NCBI RefSeq assembly: GCF_003067705.1
Contig: NZ_QANL01000001.1
Location: forward strand, 806,001 to 870,000
From: Planctomonas deserti
Lineage (GTDB): Bacteria > Actinomycetota > Actinomycetes > Actinomycetales > Microbacteriaceae
DNA: 64,000 nucleotides
Reading direction: 5' to 3'
Shown: positions 51,705 through 60,125 of the stretch, piece by piece
How positions within the stretch are numbered: the stretch's first letter is position 1
Layout of the letters: each line of letters opens with the position of its first letter
Notes under the pieces: model-generated
Database searches by the model: none
Seen by the model: only the letters and a program-made list of their open reading frames with translations
Told to the model about the DNA's origin: nothing
Position numbers and translations under genes: made by a program

Positions 51705-53087
51705 CTAGTGGCCCGGAGGCATGTCCGCGAAGCGCGAGAAGTGACCGTGGAAGCCGACCGTGATGGTGCCCGTCGGTCCGTTGCGGTGCTTGGCGACGAT
51801 GAAGTCGGCCTCGCCCGCGCGGGGGTTCTCCTTCTCGTAGGCGCTCTCACGGTGCAGCAGGATCACCATGTCGGCGTCCTGCTCGAGCGATCCCGACTCG
51901 CGGAGGTCGGAGATCGCCGGCATCTTGTCCGCACGCTGCTCCGGTCCACGGTTCAGCTGGGAGAGCGCGATGACCGGAACCTGCAGCTCCTTCGCCATGA
52001 GCTTCAGCGCCCGCGAGAACTCGCTGACCTCCTGCTGGCGGGACTCGACCCGCTTGCCGCTCGTCATGAGCTGCAGGTAGTCGATGACGACGAGCCGCAG
52101 GCCGACCTTCTGCTTGAGCCGACGGCACTTGGCGCGGATCTCGACGAGCGTCATATTCGGGCTGTCGTCGATGTAGAGGGGCGCATCGTTGATGCGGCCG
52201 CGGGTCTGGGCGATGGTCGTCCAGTCGCGGGAGTCGACGGTGCCCTTGCGCATGTTCTGCAGCGGGATGGACGCCTCGGCGCTCATCAGGCGCATCGCGA
52301 TCTCGCTCCGACCCATTTCGAGGGAGAAGAAGATCGAGGGCAGATTGTTGCCGATGGAGGCTGCGCGGGCCAGGTCCAGGGCAAGGGTCGACTTACCGAG
52401 TGCGGGGCGGGCGGCGACGATGATCAGCTGTCCGGGGTGGAAACCGTTCGTGAGGTTGTCCAGGTCGGCGAAGCCCGTGGGCACGCCTGTCATCTGGCCG
52501 TCCTTGCCCGCCGCCGCCTCGATCTCGTCGATCGCCTCGGTGACCGCGTCCGTCAGCGGCACGTAGTCCTCGGCCTCGACGCCGCCGGTGACCCCGTACA
52601 CCTCGGCCTGGGCGTAGTTGACCAGGTCGACGACCTCGCCCTCGCTGGCGTAGCCCATCTGCACGATGCGGGTGCCCGCCTCGACCAGCCGACGGAGCAC
52701 GGCCTTCTCCGCGACGATGGACGCGTAGAACCCGGCGTTGGCCGCCGTCGGCACAACGCCGGTCAGCGTGTGCAGGTAGTCCGCACCGCCGGCGCGCGCG
52801 AGGTCGCCGGTCTTCGTGAGCTCGTCGGTCACGGCGATCACATCGGTCGGCTCACCGTGCGAGTACAGCGACAGGATCGCGTCGAAGATGATCTCGTGCT
52901 TCGGGATGTAGAAGTCGACGGCGCGGACGGATTCGACGGCGTCCGCCACGGCGTCCTTGCTCAGCAGCATGCCGCCGATGGTGCTCTGCTCGGCCAGGAG
53001 GTCGTGGGGCGGCGTGCGCTCCGTCGTCGCCGGGCGACGGTCGTTGCTGGCTTGTTCAGGGGCGAGACCGAGGTGAGCAATGGACAC
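51705..53087 (-). CDS. dnaB: Replicative DNA helicase DnaB
   Basis: This 460-residue hexameric 5'-3' helicase unwinds DNA at the replication fork. The N-terminal domain (PPHDLLAEQSTIGGMLLSKDAV) binds primase, and the RecA-like domain carries Walker A ARPALGKST, the YLQLM segment after Walker B, and the arginine region ESGSLEQDADMVILLHRE. No intein interrupts the gene. It lies downstream of rplI across a 437-nt gap with DnaA-box-like sites. Confidence 0.96.
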   Translation of the reverse strand: MSIAHLGLAPEQASNDRRPATTERTPPHDLLAEQSTIGGMLLSKDAVADAVESVRAVDFYIPKHEIIFDAILSLYSHGEPTDVIAVTDELTKTGDLARAGGADYLHTLTGVVPTAANAGFYASIVAEKAVLRRLVEAGTRIVQMGYASEGEVVDLVNYAQAEVYGVTGGVEAEDYVPLTDAVTEAIDEIEAAAGKDGQMTGVPTGFADLDNLTNGFHPGQLIIVAARPALGKSTLALDLARAASIGNNLPSIFFSLEMGRSEIAMRLMSAEASIPLQNMRKGTVDSRDWTTIAQTRGRINDAPLYIDDSPNMTLVEIRAKCRRLKQKVGLRLVVIDYLQLMTSGKRVESRQQEVSEFSRALKLMAKELQVPVIALSQLNRGPEQRADKMPAISDLRESGSLEQDADMVILLHRESAYEKENPRAGEADFIVAKHRNGPTGTITVGFHGHFSRFADMPPGH

Positions 53088-53254
53088 TCTGGGCTTCCTG
53101 TCCTCTCCTTAGGCGGGGCGCGAGACTCCGTGCGGTAGCTGTCTAACAGCAACCTCTGACATGCACCGGACGGGTCCGTGGCATGCGGCGGGCATCCCGG
53201 GAGAGGGACGCTGCCCCACCCTAGGGACCGGTCCGCGCCGCCACCAAATACGCC

Positions 53255-53452
53255 TGTGGACAAGGGTGTGAGTAACTCGTGCGACACGCCGCCGTTTGTG
53301 TGCAGAAGCTGTGGACAAACCTGTGGGAAAGAAAGATTTTTCACCGAGTAATGGACGTCTGACCGGGTCTTACGGTTTCCCACAGGTGTGTGGGAAAACT
53401 AGTGTGAACAGCACCTTGAGGGTTGTGGAAATGCGCCTCGGCCTGTGCACAA
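53255..53452. promoter_or_regulatory. Cluster of DnaA-box-like 9-mers upstream of dnaB
   Basis: In the 437-nt gap between dnaB and rplI, two perfect TGTGGACAA boxes (TTGTCCACA on the other strand) stand at 53255-53263 and 53310-53318. Near-matches follow: TGTGGGAAA at 53322, its inverse TTTCCCACA at 53376, TGTGGGAAA at 53389, TTGTGGAAA near 53423 and TGTGCACAA at 53444. An A/T-rich stretch, AAGAAAGATTTTTCAC, lies among them. No gene is supported in the gap. Confidence 0.65.
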
Positions 53453-53480
53453 ATCCGGGGGAATCCGCCTCGTTAACGAC

Positions 53481-53510
53481 GGATAGCGGCGGGTTTCCCC
53501 ACCGCTATCC
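53481..53510 (-). terminator. Hairpin terminator after rplI
   Basis: GGATAGCGG pairs perfectly with CCGCTATCC over 9 bp with a 12-nt loop, 15 nt after the L9 stop, separating the ribosomal operon from dnaB. Confidence 0.8.
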
Positions 53511-53524
53511 GTACTGAGAACGCG

Positions 53525-53977
53525 CTACTTGGCCGCGACGACCTGCAGCGTGATGGTGGCGACCAGCTCGTCACGGAGACGGATGGTGGCCTCGTGAGTG
53601 CCCGTGCCCTTGATCGGGTTGGAGATCTCCACCTTGCGGCGGTCGATCGATCCGATCCCGGCGGCGGCCACCGCATCGGCGATGTCGGCGGTCTTGACGG
53701 AGCCGAAGAGGCGTCCGCCCTGGCCGGCCTTGACCGTCAGCTGCACGGGGCGAGCCTCGAGCTTGGCCTTGAGGTCCTGGGCCTCCTCGATGGTCGCGAG
53801 CTCGCGAGCGGTGCGGGCGGCGCGGATCTGCTCGACCTGCTTCTCGCCACCGCGCGACCACGCCACGGCGAAGCCCTGCGGGATGAGGTAGTTACGGGCG
53901 TAGCCGTTCTTGACCTCGATGACGTCCCCGGCGGAGCCGAGGCCGGTGACCTCGTGCGTGAGAATGAGTTTCGACAT
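53525..53977 (-). CDS. rplI: 50S ribosomal protein L9
   Basis: This 150-residue protein has the L9 N-terminal domain ([28 protein letters not shown]), a central long helix and the C-terminal domain with [16 protein letters not shown]. It starts 11 nt after the S18 stop and is the last gene of rpsF-ssb-rpsR-rplI. Confidence 0.97.
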   Translation of the reverse strand: MSKLILTHEVTGLGSAGDVIEVKNGYARNYLIPQGFAVAWSRGGEKQVEQIRAARTARELATIEEAQDLKAKLEARPVQLTVKAGQGGRLFGSVKTADIADAVAAAGIGSIDRRKVEISNPIKGTGTHEATIRLRDELVATITLQVVAAK

Positions 53978-53988
53978 TGCGCGTGCTC

Positions 53989-54252
53989 CTAACGGCCCGA
54001 GCCCGCGTAGGGCAGCAGCGCCATCTCACGCGCGTTCTTGACGGCGCGGGCGATGAGGCGCTGCTCCTGCACGGAGACACCGGTGATGCGGCGGGCGCGG
54101 ATCTTTCCACGCTCGGAGATGAACTTGCGGAGGGTGGCGACATCCTTGTAGTCGATGACGCCAACGCGGACGGACTTCGCCGGAGCGGCGTTCTTCCCGT
54201 CCTTGCCCTTGCGGATCGGCTTGCGGCGGTCGCCGCTGCTCTTTCCTGCCAT
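53989..54252 (-). CDS. rpsR: 30S ribosomal protein S18
   Basis: This 87-residue protein has the S18 core [25 protein letters not shown] followed by [22 protein letters not shown]. The basic N-terminal stretch is typical. No Cys is present, so it is the zinc-free form. It binds S6, encoded two genes upstream, on the ribosome platform. Confidence 0.97.
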   Translation of the reverse strand: MAGKSSGDRRKPIRKGKDGKNAAPAKSVRVGVIDYKDVATLRKFISERGKIRARRITGVSVQEQRLIARAVKNAREMALLPYAGSGR

Positions 54253-54329
54253 GATGTTTTTTCTTCCTGACCCCCGTGAGCGCTAACGCGCCGCGAGGCT
54301 CTGTCGTCTAGTGAGAGGGACGCGACCGC

Positions 54330-54863
54330 TTAGAAGGGGGTCTCGTCGTTGAAGTTGCCGGGGCTGCTCCAGCCGTCGCCCGCCGAGGAGGCGGACGCGG
54401 GGGAACCCCACGGCTCGTCGGCGACCTGGTTGAAGTTGCCGCCACCGCCGCCGCGGGCACCGCCACCGGCACCGCCGCCACCACCAGCGCCGCCGCCACC
54501 CGCTGCGCGGGTGACCTGAGCGGTCGCGTAGCGGAGCGAGGGGCCGATCTCGTCGACCTCGAGCTCGATGCTCGTGCGCTTCTCGCCCTCGCGGGTCTCG
54601 TACGAGCGCTGCTTGAGTCGGCCCGTCGCGACGACGCGGGATCCCTTGCTCAGGGAGCTCGCGACGTGCTCGGCGAACTCGCGCCAGACGCTCGCGCGGA
54701 GGAACAGCGCCTCGCCATCCTTCCAGTCGTTGCTCGCTCGGTCGAACGAACGCGGAGTGGACGCGATGGTGAAGTTGGCGACCGCCAGTCCGTTCTGCGT
54801 GTACCGCAGCTCCGGGTCACTGGTGAGGTTGCCCACCACGGTGATGATGGTTTCGCCGGCCAT
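54330..54863 (-). CDS. ssb: Single-stranded DNA-binding protein
   Basis: This 177-residue protein has an OB-fold domain ([25 protein letters not shown]), a Gly-rich linker of about 40 residues and the acidic tail ending NFNDETPF, the usual contact for replication and repair partners. It lies 3 nt after the rpsF stop and 77 nt before rpsR. Confidence 0.97.
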   Translation of the reverse strand: MAGETIITVVGNLTSDPELRYTQNGLAVANFTIASTPRSFDRASNDWKDGEALFLRASVWREFAEHVASSLSKGSRVVATGRLKQRSYETREGEKRTSIELEVDEIGPSLRYATAQVTRAAGGGGAGGGGGAGGGARGGGGGNFNQVADEPWGSPASASSAGDGWSSPGNFNDETPF

Positions 54864-54866
54864 GGG

Positions 54867-55265
54867 CTACTTGGCTTCCGACTTCTCCGCGGCGGGCGCG
54901 GCGGCCCGTCCCGTGGCCGACGCCTTGCGGGCGGCCTTCTGGTCGGCAAGCGTCTTGGCGGCCGCGACCTGAGCGATCGCCTCTTCCGCGCGCAGCACCT
55001 TCGTGCGCATGACGGCCTCGCTGAGCTTCAGCTGGCGGTCGAGCTCCACGGTGGCGTCCGGGTTCGCGGTGAGGGCGACGACGGCGTAGATGCCTTCGCT
55101 CTTCTTGTTGATCTCGTAAGCCAGACGACGGCGTCCCCAGACATCCACGTTGTCGATGGTTCCACCATCGTTGCGGATTACGTTGAGGAACTTGTCGAGG
55201 CTCGGAGCTACGGTGCGCTCGTCGATCTCGGGATCGAGGATGACCATCAACTCGTACTGATGCAT
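54867..55265 (-). CDS. rpsF: 30S ribosomal protein S6
   Basis: This 132-residue protein opens with [19 protein letters not shown], has the S18-contact segment [22 protein letters not shown], and ends in an Ala/Lys-rich tail. The ATG at 55265 has an excellent AAGGAGGT ribosome site; the in-frame upstream extension is not used. It is the first gene of rpsF-ssb-rpsR-rplI, behind a structured leader. Confidence 0.97.
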   Translation of the reverse strand: MHQYELMVILDPEIDERTVAPSLDKFLNVIRNDGGTIDNVDVWGRRRLAYEINKKSEGIYAVVALTANPDATVELDRQLKLSEAVMRTKVLRAEEAIAQVAAAKTLADQKAARKASATGRAAAPAAEKSEAK

Positions 55266-55295
55266 GACTAACCCACCTCCTTTGGACTCAAAACG

Positions 55296-55314
55296 GTTGC
55301 AGACGATCTGCAAC
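55296..55314 (-). promoter_or_regulatory. Hairpin in the rpsF leader
   Basis: GTTGCAGA-TCG-TCTGCAAC forms a perfect 8-bp stem with a 3-nt loop, followed on the minus strand by CGTTTTGAG, about 30 nt before the rpsF start. It may be an attenuator or the S6:S18-binding leader known upstream of rpsF in many bacteria. Confidence 0.5.
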
Positions 55315-55429
55315 AGGAGGGTATTTCGCATCGTTGTACCGCGGAGGCCGAGAGTTCGGCGCGCGGACAACCGTGTAAGCCTACCGGATGGGGAGGGCAG
55401 GACTCAACGAATCCGCAGGATCCCTCTCC

Positions 55430-55462
55430 GTACCCGGACTCGTACCCGGACTCGTACCCGGA
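55430..55462. repeat. Tandem 12-bp GTACCCGGACTC units
   Basis: Units at 55430-55441, 55442-55453 and a partial one at 55454-55462 lie just past the stop codon of the sugar-binding protein gene, between it and the rpsF promoter. Confidence 0.8.
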
Positions 55463-55472
55463 GGAACCTCCG

Positions 55473-56825
55473 CTACCGGATGGCCTCGTTGGACTCGGCC
55501 ACGGCCTTCTCGAGGCCCTCCTGCACGGGCGTGCGACCGAGGAACACCTCGTCGAGGATCGGCTTGAACACCGCGAACGCGGCGCCGTAGTTCGCGCCGC
55601 GGGGTGCGGGAATCGTGTCGGAGCCATCGATCACGTCGAAGAACGGGGCGATGTCCACGCCCTGATCCGCGTAGTAGTCGCGGAACGTCTGCTGAGCGGC
55701 GACGACGGCCGGGATGGCCGAGCCACTCGCGCCGACGAAGGAGTTGCCCTCCTCGGAGCCGAGCCACTCGAGCACCTTGGCGGTCGCCTCGGGGTGCTCG
55801 GTCGCCGCGTTGCCCGCAGCAACGATGCCGTTGGTCACGCTCACACGGCCGGCCGGGCTGGACGGGATCAGTGCGACGCCCCAGTCGAAGTCGGCGCTGT
55901 CGGCGATGTTCTTCAGGTTGTAGGTGCCCGACTCGAACAGCGCCATCTTCCCCTGCAGGAACTGGTTGCGGGCGAAGTCTCCGTCCTCGTTCGTGTCCGC
56001 CGCCGACGGGGCGACGTGGTGCTCGTTGATCAGGTCGACGATGTACTGGAACGCCTCGACCGACTTCGGGTCGTCGAAGGTGAACTCGTCGCCGTCCTGG
56101 TAGGTGCCGCCGTTGGAGCCGATGAACTGCAGGTAGATGGCGTTCAGGTCGTTGGACGCGTTGAAGCCGTACTGGGCGATCGCGTTCGGGTCGAAGCCGG
56201 GCGCGTCGGCGGTCTTCCCGGCGGCGTCCCTCGTGAGCTTCTGCAGCACCGGGAGGAACGAGTCCTGGGCGGCGTCCGGGCTCCAGGTCAGCGTGTTCAG
56301 CTGCTCGGGGGCGATGCCGGCCTGATCGAGCATCGCCCTGTTGTAGTACAGGGCGATGCCCGCGTCGGTGAGCTGCGGCACGCCCCAGAGCGCGCCGTCG
56401 CGGGTGAACTGCTCGACGACCTTCGGCTCCCACGCCCGCTTGGCCTCGGCGCCCAGCGTCTCGTCGATGTTCAGGAGGTTGCCGTTGTCTGCGTAGGCGC
56501 CGAAGTAGCTGTTGTTGACCCAGAAGATGTCGTCCGCACTGCCGCCCGCGACATCCGTGCGCAGCTTGTCGAAGTAGTCGGCATAGGCGACGTGCTCGAT
56601 CTCGACGTCGATGTCGGGGTTCTCCTCCTCGAACGCGTCGAAGGACTCCTCGTACGCCTCCTCCACCTGCTCGTCCCAGAGCCGCACGGTGACCGTCGTC
56701 TCCCCGTCACCCGCGTCCCCGGCACCGCCGCCGGAGCCGGACAGGGCGATGGCGGTTGCGGCGCCGCCGATCACGACGACCGCGGCGGCGGCACCGATGG
56801 CGATGGTGGTGGAACGCTTGGGCAT
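55473..56825 (-). CDS. Sugar ABC transporter substrate-binding protein, without lipobox
   Basis: This 450-residue protein belongs to the family-1 (MalE-like) binding proteins, seen in TVRLWDEQVEEAYEESFDAFEEENPDID near the N-terminus and the WGVPQLTDAGIALYYNRAMLD hinge. The N-terminal hydrophobic segment (TIAIGAAAAVVVIGGAATAIAL) has no Cys after it, so unlike most actinobacterial members it would be anchored by the helix or cleaved, not lipidated. It is the last gene of the permease pair upstream. The ligand is not evident. Confidence 0.9.
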   Translation of the reverse strand: MPKRSTTIAIGAAAAVVVIGGAATAIALSGSGGGAGDAGDGETTVTVRLWDEQVEEAYEESFDAFEEENPDIDVEIEHVAYADYFDKLRTDVAGGSADDIFWVNNSYFGAYADNGNLLNIDETLGAEAKRAWEPKVVEQFTRDGALWGVPQLTDAGIALYYNRAMLDQAGIAPEQLNTLTWSPDAAQDSFLPVLQKLTRDAAGKTADAPGFDPNAIAQYGFNASNDLNAIYLQFIGSNGGTYQDGDEFTFDDPKSVEAFQYIVDLINEHHVAPSAADTNEDGDFARNQFLQGKMALFESGTYNLKNIADSADFDWGVALIPSSPAGRVSVTNGIVAAGNAATEHPEATAKVLEWLGSEEGNSFVGASGSAIPAVVAAQQTFRDYYADQGVDIAPFFDVIDGSDTIPAPRGANYGAAFAVFKPILDEVFLGRTPVQEGLEKAVAESNEAIR

Positions 56826-56903
56826 GCTTCTCCTGCTTGTGTGACGAATGCGGGCGGTACGAGTGCGGGTGGTGCGAATGCGGTGGTGATGGAGCGGCGC
56901 CGG

Positions 56904-57761
56904 CTACCGGAAGCCGGTGATCGAGATGGACCGCACGATCTGCCGCTGGAAGATCAGGAACAGGATCAGCAGCGGCGCGATGGCGAGCGTCGTCGCCGCC
57001 ATGACGAGCGTCCAGTTCCCGTTGTACTGGCTCTGCAGGTTCGCCGTGGCGACCGTGACGACCCGCCACTGCTCCCCGCTCGTGACAATCAGCGGCCAGA
57101 GGAAGTTATTCCAGTGCGTGACCACGGTGATGAGCGTGAGGGTCGCGAGGATGGGGCGGGACAGCGGCACGACCACGTCCACGAGGGTGACGAGAGTGCC
57201 CGCCCCGTCCAGCCGGGCGGCGTCGATCAGCTCCTGGGGGATGCCCCGGAAGTACTCGCACAGCAGGAAGATCGCATACGGCGAGCCGAATGCGAACGGC
57301 AGCACAAGGGCCCAGAACGTGTTGCGCAGCCCGGACTCCGTCAGCAGCAGATACAGCGGGATGAGCGTCACGATGGCCGGGACCATCAGCGTCGCGAGGT
57401 ACACCCAGAACAGCGCCTCGCGCCCGGGGAATCGCATGCGGGCGAAGGCATATGCCGCGAGCACGGAGAAGGCGATCTGCCCGGCCGTCACGACGAGCAC
57501 CACGAGGAACGTCACGAGCACGGCGCGACTGAAGTCGACCCGCGGGCCGAACAGCTGGGCGTAGTTCTCCAGGGTGAATGGTGCGGGCAGCGATAGCGCC
57601 GGCTCCCGTGCGAACTGCCCGGGCGACTTGAACGAGGTCATCACGCTGAGCACGAACGGGCCGAGCGTGATGGCGGCCCCGATCAGCAGCACCGTGTATA
57701 TCGCCATGGTGGCAAGCACTCCCGGGCGATCGCGGCCGCCCGGCCGGTCACGTCTGCTCAT
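56904..57761 (-). CDS. Sugar ABC transporter permease (MalG-like)
   Basis: This 285-residue permease of the CUT1 family has six helices and the EAA loop EYFRGIPQELIDAARLDGAGTLVTLVDVVVPLSRP, the ATPase-contact site. It ends at helix 6 with the usual IVRSISITGFR. The ATG at 57761 overlaps the partner permease by 14 nt. No ATPase gene is in the cluster, so a shared MsiK-type ATPase from elsewhere is likely. Confidence 0.92.
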   Translation of the reverse strand: MSRRDRPGGRDRPGVLATMAIYTVLLIGAAITLGPFVLSVMTSFKSPGQFAREPALSLPAPFTLENYAQLFGPRVDFSRAVLVTFLVVLVVTAGQIAFSVLAAYAFARMRFPGREALFWVYLATLMVPAIVTLIPLYLLLTESGLRNTFWALVLPFAFGSPYAIFLLCEYFRGIPQELIDAARLDGAGTLVTLVDVVVPLSRPILATLTLITVVTHWNNFLWPLIVTSGEQWRVVTVATANLQSQYNGNWTLVMAATTLAIAPLLILFLIFQRQIVRSISITGFR

Positions 57762-58626
57762 ACGTGATCCTCCTCCGGAAATACAGCTGCTGCAGGAGCG
57801 TGACACCGACGAGGAGCACGAGCAGGACGAGCGCCATCACGGAGGCCCGGCCGAGGTCGAAGCTGTCGAAGGCCTCGTAGTAGATGCGCGCCGCGATGAC
57901 GTCCGTGCTGCCCTGGGGGCCGCCGTTCGGCGTGAGCGCGTACACCGTGTCGAAGACCTGGAAGCTCGAGATGATGCCGGTCACGAGCACGAAGAACGTC
58001 GTCGGGCGCAGCAGCGGCACCTTGATCCGCCAGAAGATCTGCCACGGCGACGCCCCGTCGATGCGGGCCGCCTCGAGGAACATGTCCGGGATCGACGTCA
58101 GTCCGGCCATGAAGAACAGCGTGACGTAGCCGACCTGCGACCAGATGGTGACCGCGGCGACCGCGGGGAGGGCGAGGTCGGGGTTCGACAGCCACTCGAC
58201 CCGGAAGCCGAGCAACGCGTTGAGGGCGCCGTCGGTCGGGGCGAAGATCCACTTCCACACCACGCCGAGAGCGAGGGGCGCGCAGATCCACGGCAGCACG
58301 TAGATGGTGCGGAGGACGGTCGACCCGGGCAGCCCGCGGGTGAGCAGGGACGCCGCGAACAGCCCGAGGCCGGTCTGCACGGGGATGACGAGCAGGACGA
58401 ACAGCAGGGTCACGAGCAGCGAGCGCCCGAACTGCGCGTCCGTCAGCACGGAGGCGAAGTTGTCCAAGCCGACGAACTGGAGGGGGCCGAGCAGGTCCCA
58501 GTCCTGGAACGCCAGCCAGAGGACGACGAAGATCGGCAGGACCAGGAACGCGACGACGCCGAACAGGCTGGGCGCGAGAAGCGCATAACCGGTGATGGCC
58601 TCGCGACGGCGCAGCTTCGCGCCCAC
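57748..58626 (-). CDS. Sugar ABC transporter permease (MalF-like)
   Basis: This 292-residue CUT1 permease has six helices and the EAA loop LTSIPDMFLEAARIDGASPWQIFWRIKVPLLRP. It starts with GTG directly after the cca stop (TGA then GTG, no gap), which suggests translational coupling to the tRNA nucleotidyltransferase. It works with the following permease and binding protein. Confidence 0.92.
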   Translation of the reverse strand: MGAKLRRREAITGYALLAPSLFGVVAFLVLPIFVVLWLAFQDWDLLGPLQFVGLDNFASVLTDAQFGRSLLVTLLFVLLVIPVQTGLGLFAASLLTRGLPGSTVLRTIYVLPWICAPLALGVVWKWIFAPTDGALNALLGFRVEWLSNPDLALPAVAAVTIWSQVGYVTLFFMAGLTSIPDMFLEAARIDGASPWQIFWRIKVPLLRPTTFFVLVTGIISSFQVFDTVYALTPNGGPQGSTDVIAARIYYEAFDSFDLGRASVMALVLLVLLVGVTLLQQLYFRRRITYEQT

Positions 58627-60051
58627 TCAGCGGTCCCGCCACCAGGCCAAGAGCCGGCGGGTGGCCTCCTCCTCGCCGAGCGGACCCTCGTCCAGACGCA
58701 GCTCCATGAGGAAGCGGTAGGCGGCCCCGACGTCCGGCCCCGGCGTGAGGTCGAGGATCGCCATGATCTGCTCGCCGTCGAGGTCCGGTCGGAGAGCCGC
58801 GCGGCCCTCCTCCTCCTGGAGCGCGCGGATGCGATCCTCGAGGTCGTCGTAGGCGAAGGCCAGCCGGTCGGCTTTGCGCACGTTGCGGGTCGTCACGTCG
58901 GCGCGGGTCAGGATGTGCAGCCGCTCGAGCTGGTCGCCCGCGTCCCGCACGTAGCGCCGCACGGCCGAGTCGGTCCACACTCCATCGCTGTACCCGAAGA
59001 ACCGCAGGTGCAGCTCGATCAAGCGGGCGACGTCGCGGATCGTGTCGTTGTCGTAACGCAGCTCGCGCAGCCGCTTCTTCGCCATCTTTGCGCCGACGGT
59101 GTCGTGGTGGTGGAAGGTGACGGTGCCACCGCCCTCGAGCCTCCGGGTCGCGGGCTTGCCGATGTCGTGCAGAAGCGCGGCGAGGCGCAGCACGAGGTCG
59201 GGCGTGCTCCCGGGGTTCCGCTCCCTCTCCAGCTCGATCGCCTGGTCGAGCACGGTGAGCGAGTGCTCGTACACGTCCTTGTGGTGGTGGTGCTCGTCCA
59301 TCGTCAGGCGCAGCCCCGGCAGTTCGGGCAGTACTCGGTCGGCCAGCCCGCTGTCGACGAGGATCCGGAGCCCGGCGCGCGGCGCATCGGTGCGGAGCAG
59401 CTTGGAGAGTTCGTCGTTCACGCGCTCCAGCGAGATGCCGGTGATGCGGTCAGCGAGCGCTTCCATGGCGGAGAATGCGGCGTCGTCGAGCCGGAAGCCG
59501 AGCTGGGAGGCGAAACGCGCACCCCTCATCATGCGGAGGGGGTCCTCGCCGAAGGAGCGCTCCGGCGCGACCGGCGTGCGCAGGACCCCGGCCATGAGGT
59601 CCTCGAGGCCGCCCGAGGGGTCGACGAGCACGATCTCGGGCAGACGGAGGGCGAGCGAATTGACGGTGAAGTCGCGGCGAATGAGGTCGTCCTCGAGGCT
59701 GTCTCCAAACTGCACCTCGGGCTTGCGGGACTCACCGTCGTAGGAGTCCGCGCGGTAGGTGGTGATCTCCACGGTCTCACCGCGCACCCGGGCGGCGATG
59801 GTGCCGAACTGGCGGCCGGTCTCCCAGTGCGCGTCGGCGAGCGGCACGACGACGTCGAGCACCTGCTCGGGCGTCGCGTTCGTGGTGAAGTCGAGGTCGA
59901 CGGACCGGGTGCCGAGGAAGGCGTCGCGCACCGGGCCTCCCACGAGGGCCAGCTCGAGGCCGGCCGCGGAGAACGCGGATGCGAGGGTGGAGACGGCGGG
60001 CGACGCGGCGAGCTCGGCCAGCCGCGCGAGGGCCGTTGCGACGCTCTGCAT
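58627..60051 (-). CDS. cca: CCA tRNA nucleotidyltransferase
   Basis: This 474-residue enzyme repairs or adds the 3' CCA end of tRNAs. The class II nucleotidyltransferase head has LVGGPVRDAFLGTRSVDLDFTTNATPE (metal-binding DLD), then the RRDFTVNSLAL segment and a C-terminal HD-like domain with LLHDIGKPATR. It faces the DUF6049 gene across 74 nt. The cca / DUF6049 / murJ order is usual near the actinobacterial origin. Confidence 0.95.
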   Translation of the reverse strand: MQSVATALARLAELAASPAVSTLASAFSAAGLELALVGGPVRDAFLGTRSVDLDFTTNATPEQVLDVVVPLADAHWETGRQFGTIAARVRGETVEITTYRADSYDGESRKPEVQFGDSLEDDLIRRDFTVNSLALRLPEIVLVDPSGGLEDLMAGVLRTPVAPERSFGEDPLRMMRGARFASQLGFRLDDAAFSAMEALADRITGISLERVNDELSKLLRTDAPRAGLRILVDSGLADRVLPELPGLRLTMDEHHHHKDVYEHSLTVLDQAIELERERNPGSTPDLVLRLAALLHDIGKPATRRLEGGGTVTFHHHDTVGAKMAKKRLRELRYDNDTIRDVARLIELHLRFFGYSDGVWTDSAVRRYVRDAGDQLERLHILTRADVTTRNVRKADRLAFAYDDLEDRIRALQEEEGRAALRPDLDGEQIMAILDLTPGPDVGAAYRFLMELRLDEGPLGEEEATRRLLAWWRDR

Positions 60052-60125
60052 CCGTCAAGTCTAGATCGGGGGCGCGGGCGGGGCGGTTCAGGGCCCGTCC
60101 CGGGCCTGCCCCTAGAATCGCTCGA

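Noticed and set aside
51705-53087. Intein in dnaB
   Set aside because: The protein is 460 residues, collinear with an intein-free DnaB through the Walker A and later motifs.
53255-53452. Chromosomal origin oriC
   Set aside because: DnaA-box-like sites are dense, but dnaA and dnaN do not flank the region; it lies between rplI and dnaB. A regulatory or titration role is more cautious.
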